This document shows, piece by piece, positions 41,269-47,531 of a stretch of 47,531 nt of DNA; the first letter of the stretch is position 1; each line of letters starts with the position of its first letter. Made by a program: the position numbers and the translations under genes. The DNA is from Chloroflexota bacterium (GTDB lineage: Bacteria; Chloroflexota; Anaerolineae; Aggregatilineales; Aggregatilineaceae), in NCBI GenBank assembly GCA_012729765.1, contig JAAYCM010000058.1, forward strand, positions 1 through 47,531, in the 5' to 3' direction. The notes below the pieces were generated by a model that made no database searches, was not told the DNA's origin, and saw only the letters and a list, made by a program, of their open reading frames with translations.

Positions 41269-41496
41269 ATGAGCGACAACTGCGAATTCATCGACCAATG
41301 TCCAATCTTCAGGTATTTTAACCGTGTGGCTCAGTTGCTCTATCGCAAAGCCTATTGTCAAAATGAGTACGAGTCCTGCGCCCGGCACATTCGGTATGTA
41401 GCTGACCAGCCCGTACCCGATTATCTGATGCCCCAGGGCCACCACCTGTGGAGTGAGGATGCCCCCCCGGCTCCCACCCAGAGTCCCGGCGCCTAG
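41269..41496 (+). CDS. Small cysteine-containing protein
   Basis: 75 residues with the pattern CEFIDQCPIF, YCQNEYESCARHI and VPDYLMPQGHHL. Four cysteines plus the CxxxxxCAR spacing recall small Cys-rich proteins of unknown role that I have seen in Chloroflexota and delta-proteobacteria (CPFF...YCxGDxxxCARY...VPxxLxPN). That similarity is from memory. GC content is lower than in the neighbours. The competing minus-strand frame at 41110-41502 has no family pattern. No strong ribosome site is visible, so the start is moderately sure. Confidence 0.6.
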   Translation: MSDNCEFIDQCPIFRYFNRVAQLLYRKAYCQNEYESCARHIRYVADQPVPDYLMPQGHHLWSEDAPPAPTQSPGA

Positions 41497-41548
41497 CGCC
41501 AACCCTTACCCTCGTCGCGCCTCTGAAACCTCGCTGTAAGGCTGCGAT

Positions 41549-43294
41549 CTACGGTGATAGCGCCGGGTCGAGAGCCTGCAAATTTTCATATCCTTCCAGG
41601 CCAATGTCCCTGGCAAGCTGCTCTAAGTCGAGAATCGCCGCTGTAAAGCTGATTTTTGTGAGCGAGTCAGGGCTTACGTTGTACACCTTACGCAGCGAGG
41701 CCGGATATAAATGAACGACGACTTGTCTCTCAGAAATCGCGTGGAGCACGGACGCCAGATCGTCGGGATTGGTCAGGTCAAGCAGGGTGAGGTGAATCAC
41801 TCTGATTTCTTCCCCGCTGCTGTCCATAAAGCGCCTGACATAGATCGGGCTGTCCTTCACCAGACGGCTGCTGGGGTCATGCGGTATAAATCCCTTTTGC
41901 ATGAGTTTGATCGTTGACCACCCTTCGGATACCTCCTCGACCAGGGGCAAATCCGAAGTCGCAAGGGCTGCATATGTCTCTTCCCAGGTGCCCCAATACC
42001 GCTCGGCCAGGCTGCGACGTTCACCCCCGAACAGCGCCCAGGCATGACCCAGCAGTGGCCGGAAGCCTTCCGGCGTGGGGATGGCGCTGCCCACCGCGAC
42101 ATCCACCGAAAGGTTGAACCCTCTCGCCTCGCGGTCAAACGGCTGGCATTCGAAACCCGGTCCCCAGCACGTGTCGCCATATGTCACCTGTACGCCGACA
42201 AACCAGGGGACAAGCAGCAGCGTGAGCATGCCCGTCCGTACAGCCAGTGCCGCGCCTGGGAAGCGGACCTGGTTCCACAGGGCTGAAAAGCCGGCCATCA
42301 CGCAGACCAGTATGCCGGGCCACAGCGGGAAGAGCAGCTTGGGTTCGCCGCGTGGCAGCCAGTTAAACACCAGAATCAGGCCCGTAGCAATCAACAACAG
42401 CAGTTGGCTGCGCTTCCTCAGCAGCACTACGAAACCTAATCCGCCGAAGATCAGGGTCGGCGGCGACAGCAATGAACTCATCCCTGCCAGACTTCTGGCT
42501 ATTACTGTCGGGCTTGAACGCCATCCCAACTCATGCTCAAGCGAAGCAGTGCGCACAGCGGTAAGCGGGTCTTCCCCTAAGCCAACCAGGATTATGAGCC
42601 AACCTGCGATGGCCAGACACCCCCACATCCCCGCGACAAGCATGGCTTTGCCTGACGGCTTCCAACTGGCCGGGCGTACCTCTCCGGTGACAAAGGCAAG
42701 GTCGACAAAAATGATACCCCCATACAGCACAGTGTCCCAGCGGATCGCAGCGCCAAGTGCAAACAGCACCACCGAAACCGCACTCCACGTCACCACGTGT
42801 CTTGATCGCTCCATTTGCAGTCGTGGAGCGGTAGCGCGTATCAAAAGGTGGGCCGCCAGAATTAAGCACATTGCGATCACAGACGGGGAGTACAACAGCC
42901 CCAGGTAAAAGAACTCGGGAATGGCCAACAGCACCGCCATCGCGAACAGCCATTTCGCGGGCAGTTGATACCCGGCCAGCCACGTTAAGGCCAGCCGGAA
43001 CATCAGGAAAAACATGAGCACTGCCGCCACGCTCGTCAGCCCGATGCCAGCCCTGAGCAGGATCTCTTCATCCGCCGGCAGCAGGCTGAGCGCTTTGTCC
43101 ATCAGCACATGATATTCCTGATAGGGGGGCTGTAAGCTGTCATTCCGGCCAAGCGCATGATAGGCGACCGACATCGCATCATCGCCCTCAATATAGATAA
43201 AAATCAGCGAATTGCTGAATACGAGCAGGAAAAGCATCACTGGTATCAAAAACCACATAGACACGCTGTACCGATTCAACCGAGGCCCTTCCAT
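41549..43294 (-). CDS. GT39-like polytopic membrane protein
   Basis: 581 residues with about nine or ten hydrophobic segments in the first 400 residues and a soluble C-terminal 180 residues. The first external loop carries IYIEGDDAMSVAYHALGRND, which matches the acidic motif (E/D pair) of GT-C glycosyltransferases that use lipid-linked sugars. RWDTVLYGG and WLPRGEPKLLFPLWPG lie in later segments. The C-terminal part (about 400-581) has no recognised family. GC content is visibly lower than in surrounding genes. It is flanked by AT-rich intergenic sequence, which suggests acquisition by transfer. AGGAAAA about 8 bases upstream supports the ATG at 43294. An extended -10 promoter lies upstream. 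Confidence 0.75.
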   Translation of the reverse strand: MEGPRLNRYSVSMWFLIPVMLFLLVFSNSLIFIYIEGDDAMSVAYHALGRNDSLQPPYQEYHVLMDKALSLLPADEEILLRAGIGLTSVAAVLMFFLMFRLALTWLAGYQLPAKWLFAMAVLLAIPEFFYLGLLYSPSVIAMCLILAAHLLIRATAPRLQMERSRHVVTWSAVSVVLFALGAAIRWDTVLYGGIIFVDLAFVTGEVRPASWKPSGKAMLVAGMWGCLAIAGWLIILVGLGEDPLTAVRTASLEHELGWRSSPTVIARSLAGMSSLLSPPTLIFGGLGFVVLLRKRSQLLLLIATGLILVFNWLPRGEPKLLFPLWPGILVCVMAGFSALWNQVRFPGAALAVRTGMLTLLLVPWFVGVQVTYGDTCWGPGFECQPFDREARGFNLSVDVAVGSAIPTPEGFRPLLGHAWALFGGERRSLAERYWGTWEETYAALATSDLPLVEEVSEGWSTIKLMQKGFIPHDPSSRLVKDSPIYVRRFMDSSGEEIRVIHLTLLDLTNPDDLASVLHAISERQVVVHLYPASLRKVYNVSPDSLTKISFTAAILDLEQLARDIGLEGYENLQALDPALSP

Positions 43295-43409
43295 CTCCGA
43301 TTTTCCTTCCTCATACAGAAATCGATAGAATAATACCTATAATATCACACCTTAATATCACCTTATTTTAATGTATATTTTCTTTGGTACTTTAAGAGGG
43401 GTCCAAATA

Positions 43410-43418
43410 ATTATATCA
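43410..43418 (-). promoter_or_regulatory. Extended -10 promoter of the GT39-like gene
   Basis: On the minus strand TGATATAAT, identical to the element before the moxR-type gene. It gives a leader of about 108 AT-rich bases. Confidence 0.45.
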
Positions 43419-43445
43419 TGTTTTTGTGGCTCGCAAGCCCTCAGG

Positions 43446-43474
43446 TAGTCACGCACGGCAAAAAACTCTAGAAT
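43446..43474 (+). promoter_or_regulatory. Promoter of the HExxH metallopeptidase gene
   Basis: The -35 TAGTCA (43446-43451) and -10 TAGAAT (43469-43474) are separated by 17 bases. Transcription would start near 43481. Confidence 0.45.
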
Positions 43475-43487
43475 AGGCGTATATTCT
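43470..43487 (+). promoter_or_regulatory. Inverted repeat over the -10 of the metallopeptidase promoter
   Basis: AGAATA (43470-43475) and TATTCT (43482-43487) are perfect 6-base arms separated by GGCGTA. They overlap the -10 and the predicted start of transcription, so a repressor site is possible. Confidence 0.35.
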
Positions 43488-43528
43488 CCTATAAGCACAG
43501 ACGCTAAAGAATGATCGAGGGCAATATG

Positions 43529-45052
43529 ATGAAAGTCTTCAAGCATATGGGACCGGGCTGGCGCGTCGTCCTGGTCGTGGCCGCTATCCTCGGCCTGCTG
43601 CCGGTGACGGCTGCCGGAGCGCAGGACGACGATTACACAGTTACGGTCGTCGGTGGTGCGGACGAGCCGCAGACCTACGCCGATCAGACGGTCGATGGCT
43701 TCGACTTCACCGACCTGGCGTATCGCTCGCTCTACCCCAGCGGGCTGGAATTCCGCGCGACGATCACCCCGCCCGAAGGCGTGAACATCAACCAGGTCAC
43801 GCTGTTCTACACCTTCTCGACCGGCAAGGCCGGGCGCGTGCGGGCCGAGCCGGGCGACGCCCCGAATGAATGGGTTGCCATTCCCTATGCGGCACGCGGC
43901 CTGCCGCCCTGGCATGAGATCGATGCCTATTGGGGTGTGCGCGCCGCCGGTGATGTCAGCGTGGACAGCGCGCCGGTACACGCTGTCTATTACGATCCGT
44001 CGCGCGAGTGGTACCGCGCCGAGTCTGAGGATATCGTCGTGTACTGGTACGGCGTCACCGAGGACCTGGGGCGCTACGTTCTGGATGCGATGGCCGCCAA
44101 CCGCGAGACGTATGACCAGGGTTTCGGGATGCTGTTGCCCTACCGCCCGATGGCGGTGATCTTCCCACCGGGGCCGGACTGGAACGAATATAAGGGCGAC
44201 AGCACCATCGACGACACCAACTTCGGTTTCACCGGCACGATCATCCCCGAAGCCGGCAGCACCATCCAGCGCATGCGCACCGCCGATCCGGCGGCAATCC
44301 GTGAGAGCTGCATCTGGAACCCGGAGAATCCCACGCTCGAATTCCAGCTTGAGGAAGTAGCCTCTACCACCTCGCACGAAGTCGCGCACCTCTACCAGCA
44401 GGAGCGCGGTGTCTCCGGCCCGACGTGGTGGGTTGAGGGGCAGGCGCGCTTCTTCGAGACGCACGACGAGTACCCGATCGACGAGCGGCTGCGCACCCTG
44501 GCCCAGATGCGCAACGGCGATTTCCCATCCTTCCAGGGCGACGGTCCGGGCGGCGGGGCGCTCTCGGCGGCTGAGGACGGCTGCACCCACCTGATCTACG
44601 ATATGGGCGCGTCGTTCATGCGCTGGATCGCTGCCAATCATGGCGGGATTGATACATACCGGGCCATTGTCGAAGAGATGGCGCGCGCCTCAACGCTCGA
44701 TGCAGCGCTCGAAGTGGCGACTGGCGAAACCTTCCTGGAGCTAGAAAACGAGTGGCGTGCCTATCTCGGTGTGGGGCCGGTGCCCGCCGAAGTGCTCGAT
44801 CCGGCAGCGGCGCTGCTGGCCCCCGCCGAACCGTACTTCGCGGAAGGTGAGCAGGTGGTTCTGCCCGCGACGCCCTTCCAGCAGCCGATCTATAACGCGC
44901 CGTCCACGCGCTCGATTGCCGATGGAGCCTGCTTCGCCAACACGCCGGTGACGATTCTCAAGGCGGGCAGCGATGGCATGCTCAACTGGTACCAGGTGGA
45001 CTGCCTGGGGATGGTCGGCTTTATGAACCAGGGGCAGCTTGTCTCGCAGTAG
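43529..45052 (+). CDS. Secreted HExxH metallopeptidase (peptidase MA-like) with C-terminal SH3-like domain
   Basis: 507 residues. A signal peptide (hydrophobic core VVLVVAAILGLLPV, cleavage near AGAQD) is followed by a beta-rich domain (about 25-150; YPSGLEFRATITPPEGV). The peptidase domain (about 155-410) has the zinc motif TSHEVAHLYQQ and a downstream WWVEGQARFFE, which supplies the third Glu ligand of gluzincins (peptidase MA family). DMGASFMRWIA and FLELENEWRAYLG follow as in that family. The last 75 residues (IYNAPSTRSIADGACFANTPVTI, shown here only in part: VDCLGMVGFMNQGQL) look like an SH3b-type domain for wall binding. GAGGG 7 bases before 43529 favours this ATG over 43526 and 43511. 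It ends at a bidirectional terminator. Confidence 0.85.
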   Translation: MKVFKHMGPGWRVVLVVAAILGLLPVTAAGAQDDDYTVTVVGGADEPQTYADQTVDGFDFTDLAYRSLYPSGLEFRATITPPEGVNINQVTLFYTFSTGKAGRVRAEPGDAPNEWVAIPYAARGLPPWHEIDAYWGVRAAGDVSVDSAPVHAVYYDPSREWYRAESEDIVVYWYGVTEDLGRYVLDAMAANRETYDQGFGMLLPYRPMAVIFPPGPDWNEYKGDSTIDDTNFGFTGTIIPEAGSTIQRMRTADPAAIRESCIWNPENPTLEFQLEEVASTTSHEVAHLYQQERGVSGPTWWVEGQARFFETHDEYPIDERLRTLAQMRNGDFPSFQGDGPGGGALSAAEDGCTHLIYDMGASFMRWIAANHGGIDTYRAIVEEMARASTLDAALEVATGETFLELENEWRAYLGVGPVPAEVLDPAAALLAPAEPYFAEGEQVVLPATPFQQPIYNAPSTRSIADGACFANTPVTILKAGSDGMLNWYQVDCLGMVGFMNQGQLVSQ

Positions 45053-45084
45053 GCAAACAAAACCCGTGCACAACCGCATCTAAC

Positions 45085-45116
45085 AAAAGGGGCGGCCCCG
45101 TGTGGGACCGCCCTTT
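45085..45116. terminator. Bidirectional terminator between convergent genes
   Basis: Stem GGGCGGCCCC (45090-45099) / GGGACCGCCC (45104-45113) with one mismatch. It has TTT on the plus side and TTTT on the minus side, serving both the metallopeptidase and the binding-protein gene. Confidence 0.8.
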
Positions 45117-45142
45117 GATTGTGTCGCTAATGCGCTGTCCGG

Positions 45143-46198
45143 CTATTCGTACAGCAGCGGCACGATCTCTTCGTCTTCCATATTCTCGGCATCGTACCAG
45201 AAGAAGCCGGTGTCGATCTCTTCGGGCAATTCCTCGCCCTGGATCGCCATCACGGCGGCCTCAACGGCCTTGTAGCCGATCCCGACCGGGTTCTGCGTGA
45301 TCGCGCCCGCCTCAACACCGGCGCGGATCGCTTCCAACTGCTGCAGGCCGGAGTCGTAGCCGATCACGACCAGGTCGCCTTCCATGCCCAGTTCCGTCAC
45401 GGCGTTCAGCACACCAATGATCGAGCCTTCGTTCGCGCCGAAGAAGCCCTTCAGATCGGGGTGCGCCAGGATGATAGCCTTCGCCAGATCGGTCGAGCGC
45501 AGGTGGTCGCCGCCGCCGTACTGGATGTCCACGATCTCGATATCGGGATACTCGGACTCAATGCGCTCCTGGAAGCCAGCCACGCGGTCGATACCCGTGC
45601 GGCTGGTCTGGTCGTGCGCGATCACCGCGACCTGGCCCTCGCCACCAATCAACTCGGCCATCATGTCAGCGGCAGCCGCAGCAGCAGCCACGTTATCCGT
45701 CGCGGCGGTCGCCACCGGAATATCGCTGTCAACACCGGAGTCGAACCCGACTACCGGGATGCCCTCTTCCTGGGCGCGCTCCAGCAGCGGGATCGCGGCC
45801 ACGCTGTCGAGCGCGGCAAACGCGATTGCATCCGGGTCCTTGTCGAGCGCGGTCTGGAGCATCTCAAGCTGCTTATCGACCATCGCTTCAGTCTCAGGGC
45901 CTTCGAAGGTGATCTCGACACCGCAGTCTTCTGCCGCCTGCTCAGCGCCCTGGCGTACTGCCTGCCAGAACTGGTGCTGGAAGCCCTTCGAAATCACGGG
46001 GATATAGATGTCCTGACCTTCAAGCTCGGCGCGAACTTCCTCGGTGCAGTACTTCTCTTCTTCTTCGGCTGCTTCCTCGGTCGGCTCTGCCGTCGCTTCC
46101 TCGCCATCATCGCCCTGGGGATAGGCGACGCCGACGTTCATCACGCCCAATGCAAAGACGAGTACCAGCAGCACAGCCAGCAGTTTCGAAAGCTTCAT
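45143..46198 (-). CDS. Sugar ABC importer substrate-binding protein (RbsB-like)
   Basis: 351 residues. A signal peptide (MKLSKLLAVLLVLVFALGVM) lacks a lipobox, and a Glu-rich linker (EATAEPTEEAAEEEEK) precedes the domain. The periplasmic-binding-protein fold of the sugar type shows IYIPVISKGFQHQFWQAVRQG, FAALDSVAAIPLLERAQEEG, IPVVGFDSGVDSD, GFFGANEGSIIGVL and VVIGYDSG. Such proteins deliver pentoses, hexoses or autoinducer-2-like ligands to a CUT2-type importer. The ligand cannot be named. Two Cys residues (YCTEE, EDCGV) may form a disulfide. It is the last gene of the operon, 123 bases after the permease, and ends at a bidirectional terminator. That gap has no clear promoter. Confidence 0.88.
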   Translation of the reverse strand: MKLSKLLAVLLVLVFALGVMNVGVAYPQGDDGEEATAEPTEEAAEEEEKYCTEEVRAELEGQDIYIPVISKGFQHQFWQAVRQGAEQAAEDCGVEITFEGPETEAMVDKQLEMLQTALDKDPDAIAFAALDSVAAIPLLERAQEEGIPVVGFDSGVDSDIPVATAATDNVAAAAAAADMMAELIGGEGQVAVIAHDQTSRTGIDRVAGFQERIESEYPDIEIVDIQYGGGDHLRSTDLAKAIILAHPDLKGFFGANEGSIIGVLNAVTELGMEGDLVVIGYDSGLQQLEAIRAGVEAGAITQNPVGIGYKAVEAAVMAIQGEELPEEIDTGFFWYDAENMEDEEIVPLLYE

Positions 46199-46321
46199 GT
46201 CAAATCTCCTTAGAGTGAATGTTGTTCAAAACCAGTTTTACCTGTTGCAGAGACGGGTGTGATCCGATGGGTGCTGCCTCCTTTCTCTGTCTCATTTCGG
46301 TTCAGGCTGCCGGAGAGAAAA

Positions 46322-47329
46322 CTACGCCCGGCGACGGATAATATCCAGATAAACCGCCAGCACCAGGATCGCGCCGGTCACGACGATCTGCCACTCCTGG
46401 GGCACCGACATGATGCGCAGGCCGTTCGTCAGCACGCTCATCACAAACGCACCGATGATCGTGCCCATGATCGAGCCTTCGCCGCCGCTCAATGACGTGC
46501 CGCCGATCACGACCGCCGCGATCGCGTCCAGCTCATAACCCTGCCCCAGCGCCGGCTGAGCCGAGTTGAGCCGCGCCGCCATAACCACCCCGCCCAGGCC
46601 CGCAAACGCGCCGCAGATCATGTAGACCGCCGTCTTCCACGTCTTGACGTTCACGCCGGAGAGACGGGTCGCCTCTTCGTTGCTGCCGAGCGCGAAGGTA
46701 TAACGCCCAAAAACCGTGCGCGAGAGCAGGATGCTGGCTATGATCGCCGCGCCAAACAGGATCAACACGGCATTAGGAATATCATATTCAGGAATAAACC
46801 TGCCGACCACTGATCCCATCGAGATCTCGCGGAACTGGGGCGCTTCATAGAAATAAATTGGCCGCAGGTCAGAGAAGATCAGCGCCAGCCCTTTCGCCAC
46901 GTACATCATGCCCAGTGTGGCAATGAACGGCGGGACGCGCATCCGCGAGATGATGATGCCGTTGATCAGCCCCGCCAGCGCACCTGTGCCAATGCCGCCC
47001 AGCACGCCCAGCGCCAGCGGAACATTCCACTCGGTCAGAAACACGGCGCTCATGACCGCCGAGAAGGCCATGACCGTTCCGATCGACAGGTCGATGCCGC
47101 CCGTGATGATCACGAAGGTCACGCCCAGCGCCAGAATGCCGTTGACCGAAGTCGCCAGCAGAATACCGACAACGTTGTTGTAGCGCAGAAAAGCTTCCGA
47201 GCGCAGCGAGAAGAAAATGATCAGGATGATCAGAGCGGCAAAGGCCAGCAGCCGCCGCGTCGCGTCGGAGTGCAGCAGCGTGCGCAGCCAGGGATTTTGG
47301 CTTGAAGAAGGGGCAACCGAAATATCCAT
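46322..47329 (-). CDS. Sugar ABC importer permease (RbsC-like)
   Basis: 335 residues with eight to ten membrane segments. The sequence LALGVTFVIITGGIDLSIG, followed by VPPFIATLGMMYVAKGLAL and GGTSLSGGEGSIMGTIIGAF, is characteristic of CUT2 permeases such as RbsC. The start at 47329 has AAGGAAC 8 bases upstream; the longer in-frame start at 47401 would overlap the ATPase gene upstream and lacks a site. It begins 19 bases after the stop of the ATPase gene, so they form one operon with the binding-protein gene. Confidence 0.92.
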   Translation of the reverse strand: MDISVAPSSSQNPWLRTLLHSDATRRLLAFAALIILIIFFSLRSEAFLRYNNVVGILLATSVNGILALGVTFVIITGGIDLSIGTVMAFSAVMSAVFLTEWNVPLALGVLGGIGTGALAGLINGIIISRMRVPPFIATLGMMYVAKGLALIFSDLRPIYFYEAPQFREISMGSVVGRFIPEYDIPNAVLILFGAAIIASILLSRTVFGRYTFALGSNEEATRLSGVNVKTWKTAVYMICGAFAGLGGVVMAARLNSAQPALGQGYELDAIAAVVIGGTSLSGGEGSIMGTIIGAFVMSVLTNGLRIMSVPQEWQIVVTGAILVLAVYLDIIRRRA

Positions 47330-47348
47330 CGTATAAGTTCCTTGTCGT

Positions 47349-47531
47349 CTATGACGCGTAAGATTCAGCCGTATTGACGATGCCGCCGCGCTGGGTGGCA
47401 TACTGCATAATTTTTTCCTGGGTCGCTTCCTCGGCGCTCAATACCCCTGTGATCCGGCCCTCGCACATCACCACGATTCGATGGCTCATCCGCAGGATTT
47501 CGGGCAGCTCCGAGGAGATCATGATGATCGA
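47349..47531 (-). CDS. Sugar ABC importer ATPase, C-terminal 60 residues (5' end outside the window)
   Basis: The minus strand from the window edge encodes an open frame ending in TAG at 47351-47349. It reads [20 protein letters not shown], then [20 protein letters not shown], then IMQYATQ. This is the end of the second nucleotide-binding domain of RbsA/MglA-type ATPases (pattern ISSELPExLxMSDRIxVMxEG). The conserved start of the protein lies outside the window. The permease gene follows 19 bases later, which completes an ATPase-permease-binding-protein importer of the CUT2 type. Confidence 0.88.
   Translation of the reverse strand, partial: SIIMISSELPEILRMSHRIVVMCEGRITGVLSAEEATQEKIMQYATQRGGIVNTAESYAS

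Noticed and set aside
41110..41502. Minus-strand frame of 130 codons opposite the small Cys protein
   Set aside because: No family pattern or ribosome site; the plus-strand frame has the conserved-looking cysteine layout.

Overview
The window is a chromosomal segment of a GC-rich bacterium, most likely a member of the Chloroflexota (Anaerolineae-like). That placement is an inference. It rests on the secreted SH3b/SGNH proteins, the GT39-like membrane proteins whose C-terminal beta-sandwich carries the HLxPPDD / GxYPTxxW / GLYNTxGR motif style, many short secreted or lipobox proteins, and the overall codon style. I see no rRNA, tRNA, CRISPR array, insertion sequence or prophage gene.

Region 1 (1-10558) looks like a cell-envelope or exopolysaccharide locus. 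It holds a secreted protein cut by the window edge, a lipoprotein, a secreted SGNH-fold protein, a small P-loop kinase, a secreted clan GH-A-like glycoside hydrolase, and then a three-gene cassette: secreted SH3b-SGNH protein, MBOAT (AlgI/DltB-like) O-acyltransferase, membrane-anchored SGNH protein. A convergent GT39-like membrane protein closes it. Region 2 (10741-17766) holds an M3 oligopeptidase, a ferrous-iron operon (feoA, a split feoB, feoC) behind a Fur-like box, and a Vps62-like protein. Region 3 (17786-20143, minus) holds a ZIP metal transporter with a DtxR/MntR-like operator on its promoter, and an aspartase/fumarase-family lyase.

Region 4 (20340-25341) is a second version of the envelope cassette, with two SH3b-SGNH proteins instead of one. 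In three of the four secreted SGNH paralogues of this window the catalytic serine of the GDS motif is cysteine (GDC), while the other active-site positions are mostly kept. The duplicated cassette with Ser and Cys forms is the best candidate for an undescribed system: surface glycan O-acylation and de- or trans-acylation.

Region 5 (25446-34847) is mostly signalling and housekeeping: an orphan MacB-type ATPase, a partner-switching pair (STAS antagonist plus a fused RsbW-like kinase/GAF/PP2C phosphatase), a MoxR ATPase with a CoxE-like VWA protein, a type II NADH dehydrogenase, and a Ser/Thr kinase whose ectodomain combines an RskA-like domain with two EF-hand-like loops. Region 6 (35217-41071) holds an unrecognised 301-residue protein, a MarR regulator driving a heterodimeric ABC exporter, and a DUF4177-like protein.

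Region 7 (41100-43510) is a lower-GC island with a Cys-containing small protein and a second GT39-like membrane protein. Region 8 (43529-47531) holds a secreted HExxH metallopeptidase and a sugar ABC importer operon (ATPase cut by the edge, permease, binding protein) on the minus strand.
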